Of a stretch of 64,000 nt of DNA, positions 45,740 to 54,099 are shown one piece after another; positions within the stretch are counted from its first letter, which is position 1; each line of letters begins with the position of its first letter. Made by a program: the position numbers and the translations under genes. Source of the DNA: Apricaphanius iberus (taxonomy: Eukaryota > Chordata > Actinopteri > Cyprinodontiformes > Aphaniidae); contig JAPXFQ010002095.1 of the NCBI GenBank assembly GCA_028564705.1, positions 1-64,000 of the forward strand. Direction: 5' to 3'. The notes beneath the pieces are model-generated. The model worked only from the letters and a program-made list of their open reading frames with translations. It did no database searches and was not told where the DNA came from.

Positions 45740-47785
45740 AACGTGTCCTGTCTAGCAGTATGCTACTCAGAATTGGTGTCTGAGTACCAAGTACAAGCCC
45801 AACAGTTTTACTTTCCCAAGCAGAGTAGTACAGCTTCGCTGTAGTACGCCACTTGATGTATATGTATGAAAAATCTTTATTAGTGATTACTGTGGGTTCA
45901 ATTTCCTGACGTCATGGACATTAAACTGAGACAAGAAGGGAGAAAGGAAGAAGGTGAAGAAAAGAAACCGGACCAACAGAGGGGCGAACCGATGACACAC
46001 GACAGGGAGGTAAATAAAGAACACAAAACATCCCAGTCCTCCACCTCTGCCGGACGGCAGAGAAACAGTAATACAAAAACAACAAAGTGTACAGAACCAA
46101 ACCAATAGTTCGGATCTGGTAGAATAAACAAAGAATTACACATTCACTACACACAAGCATTGATTAATGAACATAATACAAATGTTTCTGGTAAGCTCCT
46201 GTGAACAACTAACTAATGATGATAACCTCAGCCTAAATGTCCGTCCTCACCTATGTCCCCACACCTATGTGTGTGCGAGCATGCAGGTCGGAATAAGGTT
46301 TCCCCATGCAAGTGATTGATAGCTGGTGTAAGGAACCGTCAATCCGTCCTACAGGAATCGGCACAGACATGGAGGAGGCAAGAGATGTATGCATCCAGCG
46401 TCCCACAGAGTACAGAGTCCACAGGCGGATCAGCGCAGGGTCGATCACCCGCCAAGAGGGGAACAGATGGAAGCCCCAGGGGAGCACCCACCAGCCGCGA
46501 TGCTGGGGCCCGAGAGATCGCAGTGACGAGCCCACGGGCTCCGCCGGTAACCGGCTACGCCAGGGCGGGCCCGGACCAGGAACCGGAGGCCACGGGGACC
46601 AGGGGCACCCCACCCCCCAGCGGGGCCCCAACCAGTGACCAGCCGACAAGGGTCCCCCGCCGCCGCCGCAGGCAAGGAGGACCCGCAGCCAACCGACGGA
46701 CAACACACGCCGCCGCCACCCCGGACCAGTACCCACCGCCAACAACCCGGCCCGCCTCCACACATCCACACGCCAGGGAGCCACAGCGGATGTACGCCCT
46801 CCCCAGGCCGCGCCCAGCCGGCACCTGGACATCCAGATCTTCCAGCTCCAGGGTCCAGATCCCGCCCCACGTGGGGCGCCAAGATCAGGGGCCCAGCCAA
46901 TGCCGGACAGCCCCACCAGGCGAACAGACCAGCCAGCTGAAGTCCTGGAACCGGCAGGAGGATTGGGCGCCAGGCACGGTCCCCACCCATCCACCGGACG
47001 GCACCAACCTATTCTACAAACCCGGCACCCCCATAAGAGGTGCCCCAGTCAATCCAAGGAGGACATCGGCCCGAAACAGCGGCCGCCCGACACACCGGAC
47101 CACCCAGGACCCGCCCGACATGCACCAGGACCGAGCCGGGCCGCAACCGGGACCCCCAGCCCCAGGCATCGAGAGTCATCATCAACCAGCGGGCAGGAGC
47201 AACCATCACCGACGGGGAGTGACGGGGAGGGAAGAAGATGCATCAGGCCAGAGAGCAGCCAAACACCCAACCTGACAGGTAGACATAGACAGACAGAGAC
47301 ACTCATACGTACCCTCCCTCTCTTGTGTACACATTCTTACAAATACAGGACATACGAAAAAAGGACGCTATACCCTCATTCATACCCCCCATACGTACAC
47401 TATACTCCATACTCCCAGGCCCAGGGACAGACACCCCAGTAGAGAACCCTGCCCCTGCACCCAGGAGACAGACCCCTTTGCCCACCAGGACGGGGACAAG
47501 TAGACCGCCAAGGCCCCACACCGGCAAGAGCAGCCCACCAGCCCAGGACCCCGACCAGACGGCGTGATGTTCTATCCGGGCTCCGACCCCTGATGGTCCA
47601 ACGAACAGGGGTGTGGAAAGACCCCCCAGCCTCTCTCCCCCAGCTCAATGTGGTGTTGTTGCGTGTTGTTCTAATGTGCACTTAAAACAGAGGGGGGGGG
47701 ACATGGGAATACTGCCGGGTACCCCCATCTCCCCCCCCCGGGCCCTCAGTGTCTAGATGCGTTTAACCAGTGGATGCCGGCACCA

Positions 47786-47820
47786 CAGGCGAGGCCCCCT
47801 CAACGGGGGGGTCTCGCCTG
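47786..47820. repeat. GC-rich hairpin, about 14-bp stem
   Basis: The arm CAGGCGAGGCCCCC pairs with GGGGGGTCTCGCCTG around a short loop near the 5' end of the truncated LINE copy. One wobble position (G-T in RNA). Confidence 0.85.
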
Positions 47821-47899
47821 CGGCGCCACACCGCCAGGTCCCTACATGTGCGTTCCCTGTAAATGTTGCAAGTGTAGTGTCTAAATTGCCAGGATTTCT

Positions 47900-48613
47900 G
47901 ACAACAACCAGGGTGGCTGTGGAGCCCAGTATCAACTCCTCTTTCTAATTCCCTTTTCGAACCAGAAATGTAGCCCCCAGAATACTCTGGAAGGAGGTCA
48001 GTTATTCTTGAAATTTCCTGTACAGCCAGTTCATAAGTAAAAAGAAACAAACTGGATTCTGACCAACTGTAATTTCAGCCAACCTGCGGCTTAGCCCGAG
48101 ATCTCTTCGTGTTGGTTACGTAGCTTTACAATTGCTGTTGACAACTATTGAAGTTTGCGATACACTAAGAATCCATCTGATCCAAACAGCAGTAACTTGG
48201 CTATGTTGGGTCCCAGTATTACATGTAGAACATTAAAGAAACAGACAACAACCGTAAAATATGCAATGGTCAGCTTATGGCCAGGTTTTTAATTAATTAA
48301 TTAGGTCACAAAGTGATGAAAAATAATATTATGACTTTTCTAAACAGGTAGGAAGTGATGATACAGATTGAGCTTTCTGAATGATATCCCAAGAATCTCC
48401 GACTGATGACAAAAAAGGACCTTTTATCATTTCTATGCACGTCACAGGCGCATGAGTTTGCATTACTAACGCGCATGTTCTAACGCGTGTTCGTGCATTC
48501 ACATGAATATAGACACTCAGCTCAATAGGAAGCAGATATTTTCTGGAAACTTCAAGCAGGTCATGGTGAGGAGAGAATAAAAAGCACGTAGCTGTCGTGT
48601 GAAAAAAAAGTTA
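47900..48613. other. Unassigned DNA between the LINE and the Ngaro element
   Basis: No feature recognised. Confidence 0.3.
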
Positions 48614-48815
48614 TTCACTAGCCTAGGCCACGCCACAGTTTGGATGAATGGTTTGCAGGCAACAATGAAGCTACAAGTTTAGAATTTAAACATTTATTGA
48701 AGGCGTGGAGGAACGAATGGTCTGGGTGAGGTGTCGTCGGAGACCCGGCGGAAGACTCAGTGTGGGGGTGCAGTCTTCGGGAAAGGACGTCTTTCCAAGC
48801 CTGCTCAGGACCCCC
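48614..48815 (-). repeat. Ngaro repeat B2 (3' terminal)
   Basis: Starts ttcactagcctaggccacgc on the plus strand and matches B1 at 49858-50059 with about four differences. Confidence 0.93.
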
Positions 48816-48939
48816 CCAGACAAGACCTAGAAGAGAGAGATGTTAGAAGGGTGGTACTGGAGTGTACGAGATCGTGGAACAGGGATGCTGCGAACGGTGG
48901 ATGCTGCGAACGAAAGGGGGATGGGTTAAGAGGGGTGGG

Positions 48940-49645
48940 TTAGCGAGACCCGGAGAGAAAAAGGAGGCGGGTCGGCAAGACCCAGAGATAGGGAGAAAGA
49001 GGAGGCGGGTCGGCAAGACCCAGAGATAGGGAGAAAGAGGAGGCGGGTCGGCAAGACCCAGAGATAGGGAGAAAGAGGAGGCGGGTCGGCAAGACCCAGA
49101 GATAGGGAGAAAGAGGAGGCGGGTCGGCAAGACCCAGAGATAGAGAGAAAGAGGAGGCGGGTCGGCAAGACCCAGAGATAGGGAGAGAAAGAGGAGGCGG
49201 GTCGGCAGACTCAAGAGGTTAGGGAGATGAAAGAGGAGGCGGGTCGGCAAGACCAGAGATACGAGGAGAAGAGGAGGGGGGTCGGCAAGACCCAGAGATA
49301 GGGAGAGGAAGAGGTAGGCGGGTCGGAGACCCGGAGATAGGAGAGAAAGTGGAGGGGTAGTCGGCAAGACCCAGAGGAGCAGAAGAAGAGGGGGGGTACG
49401 GCAAGACCCCAGAGAGAGAGAGAGAATAGGGCGTTATGGAGGGTCGGCAAGACCCAGAGATATGGAGAAAAAGAGGAGGCGGGTCGGCAGGACCCAGAGA
49501 GAGAAGGGGGTCGGCAGGACCCAGAGAGAGAAGGGGGTCGGCAGGACCCAGAGAGAGAAGGGGGGGTCGACGGGACCCAGAGAGAGAAGGGGGGTCGACG
49601 GGACCCAGAGAGAGAGGGAGGAGGCGGGTCGGCGGGACCGGGTAA
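48940..49645. repeat. Ngaro internal VNTR of mini-hairpin units
   Basis: About 19-20 tandem units, 38 bp in the left half (aggaggcgggtcggcaagac plus cagagatagggagaaag) and near 27 bp in the right. Nearly every unit keeps GGGTCGGCAAGACCC or a variant, a 5-bp stem with a 5-nt loop. Repetitive Leu/Pro/Ser open frames on the minus strand are a by-product. Confidence 0.92.
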
Positions 49646-49667
49646 CCTAGAGGGATGGGAAGGGAGG

Positions 49668-49858
49668 GGTAACAGAAACGAACAAGACTGAAGGGAAGAA
49701 AGAGGCAGAAGGGGTTTATATGTGTATCGCGGCGTGATAGCAATGTAAGAGAGGCCGGGGGTATCAGGTGAGACGAGTTTAGGGCTGATTAGGACGTGCG
49801 AAGCGGGTAAGAGGCGTGTCCTAGCTCCTGAACTTCAGTCAACTTTGTTAACTCCATT
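49668..49858 (-). repeat. Ngaro repeat A2 (internal)
   Basis: Direct copy of A1 at 53909-54099 with one visible difference (aatgtaaga against aatgtgaga). It joins B1 directly, giving the circle-junction sequence within the element. Confidence 0.93.
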
Positions 49859-50059
49859 TCACTAGCCTAGGTCACGCCACAGTTTGGATGAATGGTTTGC
49901 AGGCAACAATGAAGCTACAAGTTTAGAATTTAAACATTTATTGAAGGCGTGGAGGAACGAATGGTCTGGGTGAGGTGTCGTCGGAGACCCAACGGAAGAC
50001 TCAGTGTGGGGGTGCAGTCTTCGGGAAAGGACGTCTTTCCGAGCCTGCTCAGGACCCCC
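49858..50059 (-). repeat. Ngaro repeat B1 (internal)
   Basis: Matches B2. It begins 22 bp downstream of the recombinase stop codon. Confidence 0.93.
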
Positions 50060-50080
50060 AAAAAGGTCTTGGATGGAAGA

Positions 50081-51037
50081 TTAACAAAGTAGCGAGTGGG
50101 CGTAGCGCAGATCGTGTGGATTGCTGTGTATGTAAGAGCGGTAAGCGGGGGAGGACCAACGCCCTAGGATTTGGATGATGTGATCTGGGATCCCTGAACG
50201 GGCTGCTGAGGTGGCTGCGCCTATGCGAATGGAGTGAACGGAGTAGAATTCTGGGGAGATGCCGGACGAGCTGAGGATTGAACGGAAGTGATGAGAGAAC
50301 CAGAACCTGGTCGCGGGGCTGCCGGATTCTGAGATGAAGAGTGGGTCATGTGGTGAGGCATCGGCTGATAAACGAGAATGAATGTAACGGGCGATGGGTT
50401 CATAAGGACTTAGGAGAGAATTGAGGCGGAAGAGGTGGATTTGAACTGAAGTACCGAGTTGATCGGTTTTACTCCTGCGTAGGGTATAGACGAGGGTGTC
50501 GCGGTTAAGAATGGACATGTCCGACAGACACGGATGAACGTAGGGATCGTGTCTGGAGGAGGTAGGGGCAAACTCGGAACATCGCAGGAAACCGAAATAA
50601 GCAAGCAGCAGCATGGACTGAAGTGTTAAGTCTACAAAGGGGGAGAGATATCCGGAACGAAGCTTCTGAATACAGCGAGCGAGAAGATCTGAGGTAAGCG
50701 GTAAGCGGCGCACGGCTGAGGGTGGTTCTAGTTTTTTGAGACCTTTCAATAGCATGGGAATATGGCTATGGTTGAGAGCCGGGCAGGAGCTACCTGTAGC
50801 CAGCTTGATGAAGAAGCCGATTCCTGACAAGTAGGATTTTATGGTTGATGCGCAAATTTTGTGAGAAATGAACTGGCAGATTGACAAGGGGGTGAGAGTA
50901 GGAAAGGGGAGACCATACGTTACGTGAAATGCCTTGAGTGCGTTCCAGCCGGTGAGGTAGACATAGAGGGTACCAGGTGAAAAGCTGTCGATTATGGAAT
51001 ATTGAGAGATGGAGGTTAGTTCGTGGAGCTGGGGCAT
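50081..51037 (-). CDS. Ngaro tyrosine recombinase (YR)
   Basis: An intact 318-aa phage-integrase-type recombinase that would insert the circular cDNA. An N-terminal core-binding region (about 1-100, with SPGTLYVYLTGWNAL and STIKSYLSGIGFF) is followed by the catalytic domain. Visible catalytic residues are R152 (GFLRCSEF), a likely K190 (RRSKTDQ), H268 and R271 (SVHSIRIGAAT), W294 (LGRWSS) and the nucleophile Y302 (AYRSYI). None is missing. The ATG at 51037-51035 shares its A with the upstream RT stop (TGATG), which fixes the start and suggests coupled re-initiation. The gene ends 22 bp before repeat B1. Confidence 0.95.
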   Translation of the reverse strand: MPQLHELTSISQYSIIDSFSPGTLYVYLTGWNALKAFHVTYGLPFPTLTPLSICQFISHKICASTIKSYLSGIGFFIKLATGSSCPALNHSHIPMLLKGLKKLEPPSAVRRLPLTSDLLARCIQKLRSGYLSPFVDLTLQSMLLLAYFGFLRCSEFAPTSSRHDPYVHPCLSDMSILNRDTLVYTLRRSKTDQLGTSVQIHLFRLNSLLSPYEPIARYIHSRLSADASPHDPLFISESGSPATRFWFSHHFRSILSSSGISPEFYSVHSIRIGAATSAARSGIPDHIIQILGRWSSPAYRSYIHSNPHDLRYAHSLLC

Positions 51038-52710
51038 CAGTTGAATATGGTGGCAGAAAACGGAGGGATTGAAGTCGGGTTGAGGTCTGCTGCGGGAGCC
51101 AAGGATCTGAACTTCTGAAAAGAGAGACGAGAAAGAGAATCAGCTATGCGGTTTAAGTGGCCGGGGATGTGGGCTGCACGGAGGATGAACTGGTTTTGAG
51201 CTAATAAGAGGGTGAGCCTACGAATAAACTGCATGATAGGGAGAGAGCGAGATCGACCTTTATTAATGATATCTACGATGGCTGCGTTATCGGAATGGAT
51301 GAGAATAGACTTCTGAGCCCATTCGTGTCCCCAAAGAAGGGCCGCGATTACAATGGTGTAAAGCTCGTGGAGAGCGGAGGAAGGGAGGGGAAACTGGGGC
51401 TGGAAGCGATCGAATTCCGGGGGCCAGCGGGAAGCGAACCACCTTCCCTGGTAATAGCCCCCGAAACCGGTGGAAGGGGCAGCGTCTGTGTAGAGTTGGA
51501 TGTCGTCGGGAAGGGAGACGAAATCGTTATAGAAGAATGAAATGCCGTTCCAGGAAGAGAGAAATTCATGCCAGAGCCGCAGCTCTGAGCGGCAGGGCTC
51601 GGTGAGAGTAAGGCGGTCGTGGAGGCGCGGCACGCTGGCAGCTGTAGACAGGAGGTGGGATACGAAGGACCTACCCTGGGGGATAATTCGGACTGCATAA
51701 TTAAGATGACCGAGAAGTGACAGTAGTTGCTGCTTGGAGCAGGAGTCTGCTCGAAGAAAGTTAGAAAGGATCAAGGAGATTCGGTGGACTTTCTCTAGCG
51801 GCAAAGAGGCCTGAAAAGAGACCGAATCGAGGGTAATGCCAAGGAACTCTAAGGAGGTGAGGGGCCCGATTGTTTTTTCTACGGAGAGGGGGACGCCCAA
51901 GACAGAGAAGGCTTCGGTGAGGGCACGTAGCCCCGAACAGGGTGGAGAAGAGGCGGGGGTAATAACCAAAAAATCGTCCAGAAGATGAAGGACGAACGGG
52001 AGACGGTAGGTGTTAAGCAGGACCCAGCAGAGAGCTTCGGAGAGAGAATCGAAGATCTTAGGGCTACTCCGACAACCGAAGGTGAGCCTAACTGCAAAGT
52101 AGAAAGCCCTCCTCCAACAGACACAGAAGAAGCGCCAGAAATCCGGGTGGAGGGGGAGGACTTTGAAGGCGCTGGTGATGTCCGCCTTGGCTAGCCGTGA
52201 GCCCCGGCCCGCCTGACGGATGAGGCCTATGGCGTGGTCTATAGTAGCGTATTGCATCGAGAAGTCCGGAAAGGGGATGAGGCTGTTAATGCTGGGAACA
52301 GCGGAACCGTGAGGTGCTGACAGGTCGATGACTAAGCGTTTCTTACCGGAGTACTTGCGAGTGGCGACGCCCAGGGGGCTCACCCGGTAGACCGGAAAAG
52401 GGGGGTGACTGAAGGGGCCAATCATGAGAGGGAGCACCACACAGGGCACAGGACAGAGACGCCCTGGCAGCGAAAACCCGGCAGTAGAGCTCGGTGTCGA
52501 GCGTGCCCCAGTAGGTGCCCTGGTTAAACTGGGCGAGCCGGCCTGCAGCCTGGGAGGAGAAAAGGGTATGGTAGGTGTAGAACCCTGTGCCCCCGAACCG
52601 GAGGGCCAGGTCCAGCACGATAGACAGATAGTCGTCCAGCTCGGACCGCCGGTCGGGGAACGCGGAGCAAATAATGTCTCGGTAAAGGGAGAAGGCGAAA
52701 GCGAATTCAA
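51037..52710 (-). CDS. Ngaro reverse transcriptase-RNase H
   Basis: An open frame of 557 codons; the first 95 or so overlap gag in another frame and are probably not translated, so the functional start is likely near M96 (about 52425). RT blocks: RKYSGKKRLVIDLSAPHG (118-135), RLAKADITSAFKVLPLHP (172-189, catalytic Asp), FGCRSSPKIF (211-220) and LHLLDDFLVI (241-250, the catalytic DD). RNase H follows with LYTDAAPSTGFGGYY (406-420), HELYTI (448-453), IHSDNAAIVDIIN (471-483) and HIPGHLNRIADSLSR (514-528), giving the D-E-D-D set. It converts the RNA to cDNA and degrades the template. No lesion seen. Confidence 0.94.
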   Translation of the reverse strand: MNSLSPSPFTETLFAPRSPTGGPSWTTICLSCWTWPSGSGAQGSTPTIPFSPPRLQAGSPSLTRAPTGARSTPSSTAGFSLPGRLCPVPCVVLPLMIGPFSHPPFPVYRVSPLGVATRKYSGKKRLVIDLSAPHGSAVPSINSLIPFPDFSMQYATIDHAIGLIRQAGRGSRLAKADITSAFKVLPLHPDFWRFFCVCWRRAFYFAVRLTFGCRSSPKIFDSLSEALCWVLLNTYRLPFVLHLLDDFLVITPASSPPCSGLRALTEAFSVLGVPLSVEKTIGPLTSLEFLGITLDSVSFQASLPLEKVHRISLILSNFLRADSCSKQQLLSLLGHLNYAVRIIPQGRSFVSHLLSTAASVPRLHDRLTLTEPCRSELRLWHEFLSSWNGISFFYNDFVSLPDDIQLYTDAAPSTGFGGYYQGRWFASRWPPEFDRFQPQFPLPSSALHELYTIVIAALLWGHEWAQKSILIHSDNAAIVDIINKGRSRSLPIMQFIRRLTLLLAQNQFILRAAHIPGHLNRIADSLSRLSFQKFRSLAPAADLNPTSIPPFSATIFN

Positions 52711-52923
52711 CCGGGGTGAGGTCTCTTGATCGGGGGGTGAGGAGGGGGCCCAGCTGCATCGGCCCTTGGCTTGTGAGCAGCTCCCGGGGCTGGCCAGAGA
52801 GGCCCAAGGAGGGATGGAGAAGGAGGGCTAAGTCGATATGGTTACCTGCGAGGATCTGCTGACGAAGCGAGGAGGGGACGGGGGAGGGGCGATGGAGGGA
52901 GGGAGGACGCGGAGGGAGGGTGG

Positions 52924-53038
52924 CTGTGGAGAGAGAAAAGGAGTTAGGCCCCGAAGGGGGAAGAGCCGGGAGAGGTGCGGGAAAACTGCATGTGGGAAGG
53001 ACCAGAGAAGGAGGGCAAATTAGCGCCGGTGGACGGAC
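52924..53038 (-). other. Putative spliceosomal intron in Ngaro gag, 115 bp
   Basis: Donor ACAG|GTCCGT at 53039/53038, branch-like CTAAC (52947-52943), pyrimidine tract and acceptor TCTCTCTCCACAG ending at 52924. The donor leaves one base of a codon and the acceptor supplies two, so the two gag frames join in phase. The stop that ends the upstream frame lies within the intron. A second donor, TCTG|GTCCTT about 35 bp downstream, is also in phase. Confidence 0.6.
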
Positions 53039-53604
53039 CTGTCTGAGAGGACAGGGAAGAGAATAAACTGGCTAAGAAAGAAGCAAATTGTTGAAAAGGG
53101 GGGACTGGTGTGGGGGGACATAGCGGTCCGCCGCTACCAGAGGGCGCTGTGGGCTCCGGCTCTGAGGCGGCCGGAGGCGGGGCAATGTGACCGGAAGTCC
53201 CGCTCGAGGAGGAAGCTGTGCGGGCGGGAAGCCTAGAGCGGTGCGGAGATAGATGGGAAGCGGGAGGAGGGAACAGAAGCCCAAAGAGGTGAGCCTTGTT
53301 GGCGGAGCGGCTGAAGGGGATTCCCCTGTGCCGCAGGGCGCGCTGGAGGCGCGCCACGGTCCAGCCTGACATGTCCGGGCGGCTTGGAGCGGCCACGGGG
53401 AAGCGCCGAGCGTGAGGGGAAGGACCGGCGCGGGATGCTGAAGCCCGGCGCGAGCCGGGAGGGAACGGAGGAGGGACGACCTGGGGAGGATGGGCCGGAG
53501 CAGCGGCGCGATGGCGCTGGGGAGATGGCTCGGGCAGTAGAATGATGCTCGAAGGTGGAGCGGGAGAACGGGTAGGCTGGTTCGTGAAGCCGCCAGAGGA
53601 GGGG

Positions 53605-53630
53605 GCGGGCGGATCTGGCGGGCGGATCTG
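53605..53630. repeat. 13-bp exact tandem duplication in gag
   Basis: GCGGGCGGATCTG occurs at 53605-53617 and again at 53618-53630. Thirteen bases is not a multiple of three, and the gag frame changes exactly here. Confidence 0.9.
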
Positions 53631-53908
53631 GCTGGGAGATCCGGAAAGAAGAACCCGAGGCCGAAAGAGACGCCTCGGGGGCCCGCTGGCTCGAGAGGAG
53701 CCGAACGCGGCGTGAAGCATGGCGGACCAGAGGCTGGGGGGATGCCCCGACGGATGCGGGACCGGGGAAGTAAAGCTCCTCGTCCGATTCGGATGGATCG
53801 ACGCCGAGCGTGAGGACATCCATGCTGGACGTTAGGAAAAAGTTTCACCAAGGTGAGCAAGCGAAATACGTAGCCGAAACGAACAAGACTCGTAACAGAA
53901 ACGAACAA

Positions 53909-54099
53909 GGTAACAGAAACGAACAAGACTGAAGGGAAGAAAGAGGCAGAAGGGGTTTATATGTGTATCGCGGCGTGATAGCAATGTGAGAGAGGCCGGG
54001 GGTATCAGGTGAGACGAGTTTAGGGCTGATTAGGACGTGCGAAGCGGGTAAGAGGCGTGTCCTAGCTCCTGAACTTCAGTCAACTTTGTTAACTCCATT
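53909..54099 (-). repeat. Ngaro repeat A1 (5' terminal), likely promoter-bearing
   Basis: Direct partner of A2. Just inside it a 16-18-bp word (aacagaaacgaacaag) occurs about three times (53870-53925). As the 5' terminal repeat it should hold the transcription start; no specific core-promoter word was identified. Confidence 0.9.

Larger units (their letters stand above)
45672..47899 (-). mobile_element. 5'-truncated LINE (3' region only) bounded by a 12-bp target duplication
   Basis: The exact direct repeat GCCAGGATTTCT occurs at 45672-45683 and 47888-47899. The intervening 2.2 kb ends at the left in two T-runs (about 45683-45738), the poly-A tail of a minus-strand insertion. This is target-primed reverse transcription. 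No RT is present. The interior (46340-47700) is very GC-rich and gives long Pro/Arg/Gly-rich frames on both strands (up to 319 codons at 46316-47275) that are compositional and show no domain. The part nearest the tail is shared with 20290-20870. I infer the 3' UTR of a fish L1-like LINE, but the clade is not proven. Confidence 0.8.
52343..53823 (-). pseudogene. Ngaro gag with SAP-like segment, putative intron and 13-bp frameshifting duplication
   Basis: The start at 53823 (MDVLTLGVDPSESDEELYFP) opens an acidic then Pro/Arg/Ser-rich region. The frame changes at an exact 13-bp duplication (53605-53630), after which the Pro-rich frame continues through MSGWTVARLQRALRHRGIPF and SRSANKAHLFGLL, which fits a SAP DNA/RNA-binding motif. 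That frame ends in TAA at 52946-52944, inside a putative intron (53038-52924). After it a third frame carries the gag C-terminal domain (QQILAGNHIDLALLL, LYRDIICSAF, LDLALRFGGTGFYTYHTLFS, FNQGTYWGTLD) and CALCGAPSH near 52450-52424, a zinc-knuckle-like C-x2-C-x4-H lacking its last Cys. It ends at 52343, overlapping RT. Gag would package the RNA. This copy needs splicing, and even then the duplication breaks it. Confidence 0.82.
48614..54099 (-). mobile_element. Ngaro-type (DIRS-like) tyrosine-recombinase retrotransposon, near-complete, 5.5 kb
   Basis: The order on the minus strand is A1 (54099-53909), gag, RT-RNase H, YR, B1 (50059-49858), A2 (49858-49668), VNTR spacer, B2 (48815-48614). This A1-ORFs-B1-A2-B2 split-direct-repeat plan is the hallmark of Ngaro elements, which replicate through a circle and integrate by tyrosine recombinase with no target duplication. 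A1 and A2 (191 bp) differ at about one position. B1 and B2 (about 202 bp) differ at about four. No DAM-methylase domain follows RT, which separates it from DIRS1 proper. RT-RH and YR frames are intact; gag has one frameshifting duplication. Confidence 0.93.

Noticed and set aside
46316..47442. Long proline/arginine-rich open frames on both strands (319, 247 and 181 codons)
   Set aside because: They overlap in several frames on both strands, have no domain, and lie inside a LINE copy defined by a target duplication and poly-A. They come from high GC content.
49428..49650. Plus-strand frames of repeated Gly-Ser-Ala-Gly-Pro-Arg-Glu type
   Set aside because: Antisense translation of the Ngaro hairpin VNTR.
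48843..49743. Repetitive Leu/Pro/Ser frames of 174 codons on the minus strand
   Set aside because: They are translations of the Ngaro VNTR, and equivalent frames appear in other phases.
53072..53926. 284-codon overlapping frame in the gag region as an extra Ngaro gene
   Set aside because: It is a shadow frame of the GC-rich gag, and only the other frames carry the acidic start, SAP-like segment and C-terminal gag features.
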